A stretch of 8,044 nucleotides of DNA. It comes from Pseudomonadota bacterium (GTDB lineage: Bacteria > Pseudomonadota > Alphaproteobacteria > Rhodospirillales > Casp-alpha2). Position 1 is the stretch's first letter. Each line of letters starts with the position of its first letter. The DNA lies in NCBI GenBank assembly GCA_022563215.1, contig JADFNT010000066.1, positions 1-8,044 on the forward strand, in the 5' to 3' direction. Shown here in pieces: positions 1-5,505 of the stretch. Both the position numbers and the translations under genes were made by a program. The notes below the pieces were generated by a model that was not told the DNA's origin, did not search any database, and saw only the letters and a list, made by a program, of their open reading frames with translations.

Positions 1-210
1 GTTTCCGAGCTGCTTGGATTCCCCACGGGGAAAAATTCGGATCAGGTGGACGTTTTAAGCCTGTTCGGTCGGATGCTGACGGGGATGCGTCCGGGCCGTG
101 AACCCGATAAACCCAAAAAGCCCAAGCCCATCGACACGGCGCCGCCGACGTTTGACCAGCTTCAAAAGTGGTCCGATGAGGAAGACGGGCGACGTGCGCC
201 GAGGCTGTAA
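1..210 (+). CDS. Phage terminase large subunit, C-terminal fragment (5' end outside window)
   Basis: An open frame enters from the left edge in frame 1 and ends at TAA 208-210, leaving 69 visible residues. Residues 7-20 read FPTGKNSDQVDVLS, followed by LFGRMLTGM. This matches the end of the RuvC-like nuclease domain of large terminase subunits, where a conserved 'G..DDqvDAls' segment supplies the last metal-binding aspartate (here D14 or D17). The rest is a Lys/Pro-rich linker and an acidic tail, as is common at TerL C-termini. Large terminases cut concatemeric phage DNA and power its packaging into the prohead. The next gene starts 20 bases downstream on the same strand, so they are probably co-transcribed. 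Base composition is less GC-rich than the genes after 1045, consistent with phage origin. The identification rests on a short C-terminal motif. Whether the full gene upstream is intact cannot be seen. Confidence 0.72.
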   Translation, partial: VSELLGFPTGKNSDQVDVLSLFGRMLTGMRPGREPDKPKKPKPIDTAPPTFDQLQKWSDEEDGRRAPRL

Positions 211-230
211 AGAAAGAAGGAAATCCGAGA

Positions 231-683
231 ATGGGCGACGACATTCCGAAAAAGCCGAAGGCGTATACCAGGGCCGATGCCATTCGAGACTTCGTTAACC
301 ATGATATTTATCAATCGAAAACGGGCTTTCAAGCGAAGGAACCCCCATCGGGGGCGCTCTATATTTCATGCCTGCCGTCCAAAGGGCCGAGTATCCCCGT
401 TCTGCGAAATGGCGCTCTGGCGCTTGAGTTGAAAGACGAAACGACCATTGAAGAGGCGCAGGCGTTAGCTGCACTTCTTAATGAGAAGGTCCGCTACTTG
501 ACCTACACAGGGGCCATTACAATGGATTACCGGGGCCAAGTCGGGCGGGGCCTGGCTCAAAGGATCATCGAATTGGACGGGATGGACAGAGAAGGCCGGC
601 GCAAGCGGATTAATGAAATTCTCACCCGAGACGGGTTTGATGCTGTCGATTGGTACGCGGACCCGCCCCACGAGGTTACATAG
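231..683 (+). CDS. Hypothetical phage-associated protein, 150 aa
   Basis: I do not recognise this protein. It starts at ATG 231, preceded by an AAGAAGG-type ribosome-binding site at about 214-220, 20 bases after the terminase stop. It is predicted soluble: there is no signal peptide or membrane segment. The N-terminus is basic (KKPKAYTRADA). The middle (about residues 60-100) alternates hydrophobic strands with a helix (TIEEAQALAALLNEKV). The C-terminal part (about 105-150) contains a basic/acidic helical stretch (MDREGRRKRINEIL) followed by DGFDAVDWYADPP. Its less GC-biased codon use resembles the terminase fragment and differs from the genes downstream, supporting membership of the same phage block. 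A portal protein usually follows TerL in tailed-phage packaging modules. This protein is too short and lacks portal features, so the module is rearranged, truncated or of another type. Confidence 0.7.
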   Translation: MGDDIPKKPKAYTRADAIRDFVNHDIYQSKTGFQAKEPPSGALYISCLPSKGPSIPVLRNGALALELKDETTIEEAQALAALLNEKVRYLTYTGAITMDYRGQVGRGLAQRIIELDGMDREGRRKRINEILTRDGFDAVDWYADPPHEVT

Positions 684-733
684 CTCAAATTTGAAATCCT
701 GCCACGAAGGCCACAAAAGCCCCGAATCCCGCC

Positions 734-745
734 AAACCCCAAACC
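734..745 (+). repeat. 12-base direct repeat, copy 1 (AAACCCCAAACC)
   Basis: An exact copy of the same 12 bases occurs at 1028-1039, 294 bases downstream. The two copies bracket most of the gene-free region. The sequence is low in complexity, so chance or slippage is a real alternative to a recombination scar. Confidence 0.35.
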
Positions 746-755
746 GCCGAAACTG

Positions 756-800
756 GCCGTTTTACCATGCTCTATTCCGTATAATTTCCGTATAAACGGC
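756..800. repeat. Nested repeat: tandem 11-mers inside a 7-base inverted repeat
   Basis: Two head-to-tail 11-base units lie at 774-784 (ATTCCGTATAA) and 785-795 (TTTCCGTATAA) and differ only in the first base. The spacing of 11 bases is about one helical turn, so a protein would meet both copies on one DNA face. They are framed by the inverted pair GCCGTTT (756-762) and AAACGGC (794-800). Repeats spaced by one turn are typical of binding sites for phage repressors, excisionases or integrases. Placed at the right edge of a phage block, this could be an operator or an attachment-site arm. The sequence alone does not decide which. Confidence 0.45.
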
Positions 801-1027
801 GACCGCCGCCAGGGCTTTCAGCTAATATATTGATTTAATTATCGTTTTCGACGGAATTGGAATCCTCGCCGCCGCCTACTTAGAGGGGCGATGAGGGAAG
901 CGGCAACTCGTTTGTCGCCATATTAGGGTATGTATATGTCAGGAGTTTCACCCTCCGGTTTCAAAATGTACCGAGATGTAACTCCTTTGAAATCTTATAA
1001 ATGGTGGAATTCCCTCATTTTCCGCGA

Positions 1028-1039
1028 AAACCCCAAACC
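1028..1039 (+). repeat. 12-base direct repeat, copy 2 (AAACCCCAAACC)
   Basis: This is the second exact copy of the 12-mer found at 734-745. It ends 5 bases before the ATG of the kinase gene and occupies the place where a Shine-Dalgarno sequence would be expected. Confidence 0.35.
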
Positions 1040-1044
1040 CGGCC

Positions 1045-2058
1045 ATGACAAAACCGCCTCCAGAGTTCCTTGAAATGCTGCGCCGGGCCGGTCTGGCGGC
1101 GGATGAAACACCGGATTCACGGGAACTGACGGGCGGCGTCGCCTCCGATATCTGGCGCCTCGATCTCGACCGCGGGCCGGTGTGCGTCAAACGGGCGCGG
1201 GCGAAGCTGAAGGTCGCCGAGGACTGGCGAGCGCCGGTGGAGCGCAACGCCTTCGAGGCGGCGTGGTTGGAAACCGCCAACCGGATCGTTCCCGGCGCCG
1301 CGCCGAAGGTCCTCGCCCACGATCCCGGCGCCGGCATGTTCGCCATGGAATATCTGGACCCCGGCCAATACCCGTCATGGAAGGACGACCTGCTGGCCGG
1401 GCGCGTGGATGCGGATTTCGCCGCCCGGGTGGGCAACCGGATCGCCCAAATCCACGCCGCCACCGCCGCCGACGATACCATCGCCGCCCAGTTCCCGACC
1501 GACGCCATCTTTCACGCCATCCGCCTCGCCCCCTACCTGGAAGCCACGGCGGCGGCGCATCCCGAACTGGCGGCGGCGCTGATCGACCTGTCCCGCGTCA
1601 CCGGGACCACCCATGCGGCCCTGGTCCACGGCGACGTCAGCCCCAAGAACATCCTCGCCGGGCCCGACGGGCCGGTGTTTCTGGACGCCGAATGCGCCTG
1701 GTACGGGGACCCGGCCTTCGATCTCGCCTTTTGCCTCAATCACCTGTTGTTGAAATGCCTAGCCCTGCCCGAGGCCGCGCCCGGGTATTTGGAATGCTTC
1801 GACGCCCTGGCCGGGGCCTACGGGGAAATCGTCGCCAATGGCCCCTTGGTGGACGTCGAAGCCCGGGCCGCCCGGTTGCTGCCAGGGTTGTTCCTGGCCC
1901 GCATCGACGGCAAGTCGCCGGTCGAATACATCACCGACGAGGCGGACAGGGAAAAGGTCCGCCGCACCGCCGGGAAACTGTTATCGGACCCGGTGTCCCG
2001 TCTCGAAGACGTGCGCCGGGCCTGGACCAGTGAACTGGAACGGAGCCCGTGCGAATGA
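1045..2058 (+). CDS. APH-fold phosphotransferase (small-molecule kinase), 337 aa
   Basis: This is an ATP-dependent small-molecule kinase of the aminoglycoside phosphotransferase/choline kinase-like fold, predicted cytosolic. Visible landmarks are a G-loop-like LTGGVASDIW (about 28-37), the ATP lysine K49 in VCVKRA, and the hinge MEYL (101-104). The catalytic loop is HGDVSPKN (195-202), with D197 and N202, and the metal-binding FLDAE has D214. It is followed by WYGDPAFDLAF, the usual GDPAxDLA signature. All key kinase residues are present, so it should be active. The substrate is unknown. Most chromosomal members of this family phosphorylate metabolites (methylthioribose, homoserine, choline, sugar acids), not antibiotics, so the name does not imply drug resistance. 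Start ATG 1045 has no clear ribosome-binding site. Its stop overlaps the enolase-like start (ATGA, 2055-2058), indicating translational coupling and suggesting that the kinase product feeds the next enzyme. Confidence 0.88.
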   Translation: MTKPPPEFLEMLRRAGLAADETPDSRELTGGVASDIWRLDLDRGPVCVKRARAKLKVAEDWRAPVERNAFEAAWLETANRIVPGAAPKVLAHDPGAGMFAMEYLDPGQYPSWKDDLLAGRVDADFAARVGNRIAQIHAATAADDTIAAQFPTDAIFHAIRLAPYLEATAAAHPELAAALIDLSRVTGTTHAALVHGDVSPKNILAGPDGPVFLDAECAWYGDPAFDLAFCLNHLLLKCLALPEAAPGYLECFDALAGAYGEIVANGPLVDVEARAARLLPGLFLARIDGKSPVEYITDEADREKVRRTAGKLLSDPVSRLEDVRRAWTSELERSPCE

Positions 2059-3389
2059 GCAAGAACAAGATCAAATCCACCCACGCCCGCCGGGTTTGGG
2101 ATTCCCGGGGCCGGCCGACGGTGGAGGTCGAGATCACGCTGCGTTACGGCGCTAAAGGCCGCGCCATCGCGCCGGCCGGGGCGTCGGTGGGCACCGGCGA
2201 GGCGGTGGAATTGCGCGACGGCGGCGATGCCTTCGGCGGTTTCGGGGTCGAGGCCGCCGTCAACGCCGTCAACGGAGAAATCGCCCCCGCCCTCAAGGGC
2301 CGGGACGCCACCGACCAGGACGCCCTCGACAAGCTGTTGATCGAGCTCGACGGCACCGCCGATAAAAGCCGCCTCGGCGCCAACGCCCTGATCGCCACCT
2401 CGCTGGCCGCCGCCCAGGCCGCCGCCTGCTCGCAGCGCCTGGCGCTGTGGCAATACCTTCGCCAAGCCGATGGCGAAACCGGGACGCCGGTGATGCCGCT
2501 GCCGGAAATACAGATCTTCGGCGGCGGCGTCCACGCCGCACGCCGCGTCGACATACAGGATTTCATGGTCATCGCCATCGGCGCCGACAGCTATGCCCAG
2601 GCCCTCGACTGGACCGCCGGCGTCTACCGCGCCGCCGCCCGGCTGATGGAGGACTCAGGGCTGCTCCAGGGCGTCGCCGACGAAGGCGGCCTGTGGCCGG
2701 CGTTCGACAACAACGAGGACGCCCTGGACATGCTGACCCGCGCCATCGAGGCGGCGGGGTTTGCCCCGGGCCGGGACATGGCGATCTCGCTCGACGTAGC
2801 GGCCTCCGAGTTCGGCGCCAAGGGGAAATACAAACTCGCCCGCGACGGCAAGGAAATGGACTCCGACGGCCTGTCGGGGCTTCTGGTGGACTGGATCGAA
2901 CGCTACCCCATCGTCGCCGTCGAAGACCCGCTGGCCGAAGGCGACAAGGAAGGCATGGTGCGCTTCACCTGGGCCGTCGGCAAGCGGGTGCAGGTGATCG
3001 GCGACGATTTCCTGGTCACCAGCGCCGAGCGCATCCGCAAGGCGGCCGGCGACGGCGCCTGCAACGCGGCCCTGATCAAGCCCAATCAGGCCGGCACCCT
3101 GAGCGAGACCCGGGCGGCGATGAAGGCGGCGGCTAAGGCCGGTTTCGGAACCATTGTTTCGGCCCGGTCCGGTGAATCCGAGGACACCGCCATCGTCCAT
3201 CTGGCGGTCGGCTGGGGCGCCGGTCAATTGAAGGTCGGCTCGATTACCCGCGGCGAGCGGACGGCGAAATGGAACGAGGGCCTGCGCATCGCCGAGGGTC
3301 TCGGTGGCCCGAGGGACCAAAACAAGGACGACAACAAGGGTAAAGACGGGCCGCTGCCGCCGGCCTCAAGTTTTCCGTGGGGGCGTTAG
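2055..3389 (+). CDS. Divergent enolase paralogue (phosphopyruvate hydratase-like), 444 aa
   Basis: This is an enolase-superfamily protein aligning over its whole length with phosphopyruvate hydratase and keeping nearly E. coli numbering. Conserved: S44 of loop 1, H160, general acid/base E210 (ADEGG), metal ligands D247, E290 and D317, catalytic base K342 (LIKPNQ), R371-S372, and K393 (QLKVG). Altered: the SHRSGE motif reads SARSGE (H to A at 370). VDIQEF reads VDIQDF (E to D at 169, a catalytic glutamate in enolase). Loop 1 PSGASTGxHEA reads PAGASVGTGEA. The segment before the loop-2 histidine reads FGGGVHA, lacking the usual asparagine. The C-terminus carries an extra Lys/Asp-rich tail (about 420-444). 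I chose ATG 2055 over GTG 2049 because it makes the ATGA overlap with the kinase stop and places GGAG (2042-2045) 9 bases upstream. Canonical alphaproteobacterial eno usually lies near pyrG/kdsA or the pdh genes, which are absent here. It is probably a paralogue with a changed substrate or reduced activity, paired with the kinase. Confidence 0.88.
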   Translation: MSKNKIKSTHARRVWDSRGRPTVEVEITLRYGAKGRAIAPAGASVGTGEAVELRDGGDAFGGFGVEAAVNAVNGEIAPALKGRDATDQDALDKLLIELDGTADKSRLGANALIATSLAAAQAAACSQRLALWQYLRQADGETGTPVMPLPEIQIFGGGVHAARRVDIQDFMVIAIGADSYAQALDWTAGVYRAAARLMEDSGLLQGVADEGGLWPAFDNNEDALDMLTRAIEAAGFAPGRDMAISLDVAASEFGAKGKYKLARDGKEMDSDGLSGLLVDWIERYPIVAVEDPLAEGDKEGMVRFTWAVGKRVQVIGDDFLVTSAERIRKAAGDGACNAALIKPNQAGTLSETRAAMKAAAKAGFGTIVSARSGESEDTAIVHLAVGWGAGQLKVGSITRGERTAKWNEGLRIAEGLGGPRDQNKDDNKGKDGPLPPASSFPWGR

Positions 3390-3434
3390 GGCGATTGACG
3401 ATTGCCGGGAATCGCCCAAGGCCGCAAGTGCGGC
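3389..3434. terminator. Two adjacent hairpins between convergent genes
   Basis: An exact 8-base inverted repeat GGGCGATT/AATCGCCC (3389-3396/3410-3417, 13-base loop) starts on the last base of the enolase-like stop codon. It is followed by a small GC hairpin GCCGC/GCGGC (3421-3425/3430-3434, 4-base loop). They sit between two converging genes, the place for a bidirectional terminator. Neither arm is followed by a U-tract on either strand, so intrinsic termination is uncertain. Confidence 0.35.
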
Positions 3435-3441
3435 ACGCCGG

Positions 3442-5319
3442 TTATTCGGGGCTGCTGGCCTGGCCGCGGATGCGGTCGACCAGGACTCCGATCAGGCGCC
3501 GGAGCACGCGGTCGCTCTTCTCCAGCCGGTCGAGACGCTGCTGCAGGGATTTGCGGGAAATCAGGCTGACCTGGGTGTCCGATAGCGCCCTGGCCGAGGC
3601 CACCCTGGGCTGGCTGTCGATCAGCGACATTTCGCCGATGATCTCGCCGCGCCCGACCGTCGCCAGCACGCGCTCCTGGTTTCCCGACTTACGGAAGATT
3701 TCCACATCCCCGGAGACGACAAGATAGGCCACCTCGCCGAACTCGCCTTCCTCGAAAAGGAGTTCGCCGGCCTTGATTTCCTGGCGCTCGCCGGTGGGGT
3801 CGCTCATGTCCTTCTTTCCATCGTCAACGGTGTATTTATTTGTACCCTCCTTTGGGGCCTTTTTACCACCACCCATCGCCCTTTGGACCAGTTCGTCGAG
3901 ACTGGCTGACAGCCCCTGGCGCCAATCCTCGGGCAGGGAGTCGTTGTCGAGCCGCCGCTTCAGCTTCTCGACCACCAAGGCGACCTTTTCCGGGCCCTCG
4001 GCGGCGGGCATCAGCGAGGCGAGGAAGCTCAACTGCTGGGTTATCCTTTCCAGCGCCTGCCGGATCACGTCGCCTTCCTTTTCGCCCAGCGGCGAGGCCG
4101 CCAGATCGAGGAGAAAGCCTAAGCGCACGGCGCGGTTGGGCAAAAGGTCGAGCAGGTGGTCGATGGCCTGCTCGACGCTCAGGTCGTTTTCGCCCTTGGA
4201 CAGGGTGATGCGGGCGCGGCCGATGACCGCGGCGCTCATCCCCGGGCCGCCCATGAGGCCGTCGTCGTCGGCCAGTTCCCGGACCAGGGTGACGAAGGCT
4301 TCCCGGTCGACGGTCTTGCCTTCCCGGGTCAGGGGGCGGATGCCGCCGATTTCGTTCTCGACCCTTTCCAGCAGCACTTGGGCGGTCAACGGCATGTCCA
4401 GCCGGGCGATCATGTCGTTCAGATCGACGATGCACGAAATCGGGTTTTTCGGCGCCTGGCACCGCCCGCAGCTTAGGTTGATGAGCTTGCGGTTGGCGGC
4501 CGCCGCGTCCGGCTGGCCGCCCAGGACCTCCATCACCGCCGCCGGGCCGTCGACGATTTCGGCGGTGATCTCGTCCAGGTAGGCCATCGCCTCGGGGCCG
4601 GGATCGTCGCGGGACAAATCGATCAGAAGTTGCAGTTTTCCGTCGCCGCCGCCGCCCGACATGATGTGGGACGCCAGCGCGCCGCGGATGACGAATTCGC
4701 GGTTTTCCTCCTTCTCCCGCTGTCCGACGCCCTCGATCAGTGAATCCAGTCCCTTGGCCTTCAACAACGCCGAATATTTCTCCAAGTCGGCGAACGTCTT
4801 CGCCCGTTCCTTGATGATGTCGAAGGTCTTGAAAAGGGCTTCCGTGCGTTTTGCCGGCTGTTCGCCGGTCGCCTTGGCCTGGATGGCGCCGATCCTCTGC
4901 ATGGCCGGGGCAAACAGCTTGTCGTTCCTTTCGAACATCAGCAACTGGGCCGGGTTGTAGATCATCTCCAGCGCCGTCACGCCCCGATCGTCCAGGTAAT
5001 TGCGGAGCAGCCGCCCGGCGGTGCGCCGGGCCGGGAAACGGTAGAAATCGATGAGCTCGGCGCACAACGGCGCGTTCTCGACCGGGTTGAGCTTGATTAC
5101 CTTGTCGTCGCGGTCGATGCTTTCCTCGAAGATGATCTCGTCTTCGCCGGTGCGCTCGTTTTCGGCGACCACGCGCACGCCGTCGTGGTTGGCCGCCTCC
5201 AGCAGTTCCTCCGCCACCTCCAACGCCGCCGAGCGGGTCTGGTGGGTGGAATCGTAAATCCACCGCTTGCCTTCGCCCACGAACACTTCGTAGGTCTTGC
5301 CGGCGAGAGTTTGCGCCAT
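3442..5319 (-). CDS. Cyclic-nucleotide-binding-domain protein with uncharacterised N-terminal region, 625 aa
   Basis: Residues about 510-605 form a CRP-type cyclic-nucleotide-binding domain. It begins IKAGELLFEEGEFGEVAYLV and carries a phosphate-binding cassette GEIIGEMSLIDSQPRVASA, where E563 and R572 are the ligand-contacting residues, so cAMP or cGMP binding is plausible. No helix-turn-helix or output domain follows; the protein ends in a short helix. Residues 1-65 resemble a small alpha/beta unit (KTYEVFVGEGKRWIYDS). Residues about 75-485 are mostly helical with no family I recognise and include a C-x2-C-x8-C cluster (C284, C287, C296). There is no signal peptide or membrane span, so it is probably cytosolic. 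A Gly/Lys-rich linker (about 482-505) joins the two parts. Start ATG 5319 is preferred over ATG 5334 because GAGGGG lies just before it and the downstream sequence AQTLAGKTYEV begins the folded part. It is likely regulatory, but its target is unknown. Confidence 0.85.
   Translation of the reverse strand: MAQTLAGKTYEVFVGEGKRWIYDSTHQTRSAALEVAEELLEAANHDGVRVVAENERTGEDEIIFEESIDRDDKVIKLNPVENAPLCAELIDFYRFPARRTAGRLLRNYLDDRGVTALEMIYNPAQLLMFERNDKLFAPAMQRIGAIQAKATGEQPAKRTEALFKTFDIIKERAKTFADLEKYSALLKAKGLDSLIEGVGQREKEENREFVIRGALASHIMSGGGGDGKLQLLIDLSRDDPGPEAMAYLDEITAEIVDGPAAVMEVLGGQPDAAAANRKLINLSCGRCQAPKNPISCIVDLNDMIARLDMPLTAQVLLERVENEIGGIRPLTREGKTVDREAFVTLVRELADDDGLMGGPGMSAAVIGRARITLSKGENDLSVEQAIDHLLDLLPNRAVRLGFLLDLAASPLGEKEGDVIRQALERITQQLSFLASLMPAAEGPEKVALVVEKLKRRLDNDSLPEDWRQGLSASLDELVQRAMGGGKKAPKEGTNKYTVDDGKKDMSDPTGERQEIKAGELLFEEGEFGEVAYLVVSGDVEIFRKSGNQERVLATVGRGEIIGEMSLIDSQPRVASARALSDTQVSLISRKSLQQRLDRLEKSDRVLRRLIGVLVDRIRGQASSPE
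3805..3819 (-). promoter_or_regulatory. Possible internal translation start for a free cyclic-nucleotide-binding domain
   Basis: Inside the long gene, in frame, an ATG (3807-3805, reading MSDPTGERQE) is immediately preceded by GAAAGAAGGA, a Shine-Dalgarno-like purine run. The spacing is tight. Translation from here would give a 121-residue protein consisting almost exactly of the nucleotide-binding domain. The linker DNA just upstream (about 3820-3880) is AT-rich and contains AAAGGAGG on the minus strand (3853-3846), unlike the surrounding coding sequence. Confidence 0.25.
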
Positions 5320-5322
5320 TTT

Positions 5323-5328
5323 CCCCTC
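5323..5328 (-). promoter_or_regulatory. Ribosome-binding site deciding the start of the cyclic-nucleotide-binding protein
   Basis: GAGGGG on the minus strand lies 3 bases before ATG 5319, with GAGG about 5 bases away. The alternative ATG 5334 has no comparable purine run at a useful distance. Confidence 0.55.
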
Positions 5329-5349
5329 GAACATCCCAGGTGAAACCAG

Positions 5350-5369
5350 GGGGAAACTAGCGTTTCCCC
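5350..5369. promoter_or_regulatory. Perfect 8+8 palindrome, candidate operator or leader hairpin
   Basis: GGGGAAAC (5350-5357) and GTTTCCCC (5362-5369) are exact inverted copies separated by 4 bases. The element lies 31 bases upstream of ATG 5319 and overlaps the transcription start predicted from the candidate promoter (around 5366), the usual position for a repressor site. As RNA it would make a stable 8-bp tetraloop hairpin in the 5' leader. It is not followed by a U-tract on either strand, so it is not a standard terminator. Confidence 0.5.
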
Positions 5370-5372
5370 GAT

Positions 5373-5402
5373 ATTTTGTCGTTGCCGCCTAGAATCGGTC
5401 AA
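5373..5402 (-). promoter_or_regulatory. Candidate sigma-70-type promoter for the cyclic-nucleotide-binding protein
   Basis: On the minus strand TTGACC (5402-5397) matches the -35 consensus at 5 of 6 positions. CAAAAT (5378-5373) matches -10 at 4 of 6, with an 18-base spacer. The predicted start falls inside the palindrome at 5350-5369. Confidence 0.4.
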
Positions 5403-5430
5403 AGCGCGGCATTATTCAAGGATGGCGATG

Positions 5431-5473
5431 GCCCCGGGGCGGCTTGAGGCGGCTTGAGGCCCCGGCGCCGGGG
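5431..5473. repeat. GC-rich repeat cluster: tandem GGCTTGAGGC with flanking inverted repeats
   Basis: GGCTTGAGGC occurs twice in direct tandem (5441-5450, 5451-5460). The pair is flanked by CCGGGGC (5434-5440) and its exact inverse GCCCCGG (5459-5465), and then overlaps the palindrome CCCCGGCGCCGGGG (5460-5473). It lies downstream of the tRNA-Leu 3' end and upstream of the promoter for the next minus-strand gene. It could fold as a stem, but there is no U-tract. It may help end tRNA transcription or may be a slippage product. Confidence 0.4.
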
Positions 5474-5505
5474 TCCGGCATGTGCCCCCTTGGCGTGACG
5501 GAAAA

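Larger units (their letters stand above)
684..1044. other. Gene-free AT-richer region, probable phage/chromosome transition
   Basis: This 361-base stretch between the phage-type gene and the kinase gene has no open frame with a plausible start, ribosome-binding site and coding bias. It is clearly richer in A/T than both flanks, especially 770-850 and 920-1020. It contains a tandem 11-base repeat (774-795) framed by a 7-base inverted repeat (756-762/794-800), a 12-base direct repeat near both ends (734-745 and 1028-1039), and a loose inverted-repeat cluster at 941-992. A TATAAA at 996-1001 could be a -10 element for the downstream kinase, but no good -35 sits at the right distance. I see no tRNA and no intrinsic terminator with a U-tract. 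Confidence 0.55.

Noticed and set aside
684..1044. Small non-coding RNA or CRISPR-like array
   Set aside because: There are only two copies of each short repeat and no regular spacers. No convincing promoter plus U-tract terminator pair was found.
948..1508. 186-codon minus-strand frame spanning the intergenic region and the kinase start
   Set aside because: Ser/Arg/Ala-rich shadow of the kinase gene with no ribosome-binding site or motif.
1182..2033. Long plus-strand open frame (283 codons) inside the kinase gene
   Set aside because: It is a shadow frame: Arg/Pro/Gly-rich, with no family motif, fully inside a gene that has all kinase motifs. Such frames are expected in GC-rich DNA.
1045..2058. 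Antibiotic resistance by aminoglycoside phosphorylation
   Set aside because: The fold matches, but the chromosomal context and coupling to an enolase-like gene point to metabolism. Nothing in the sequence indicates an aminoglycoside substrate.
3863..5263. 466-codon minus-strand frame inside the cyclic-nucleotide-binding gene
   Set aside because: Same strand, other frame, with an Arg/Gly/Pro-biased composition and no motif. The other frame holds a clear CRP-type domain.
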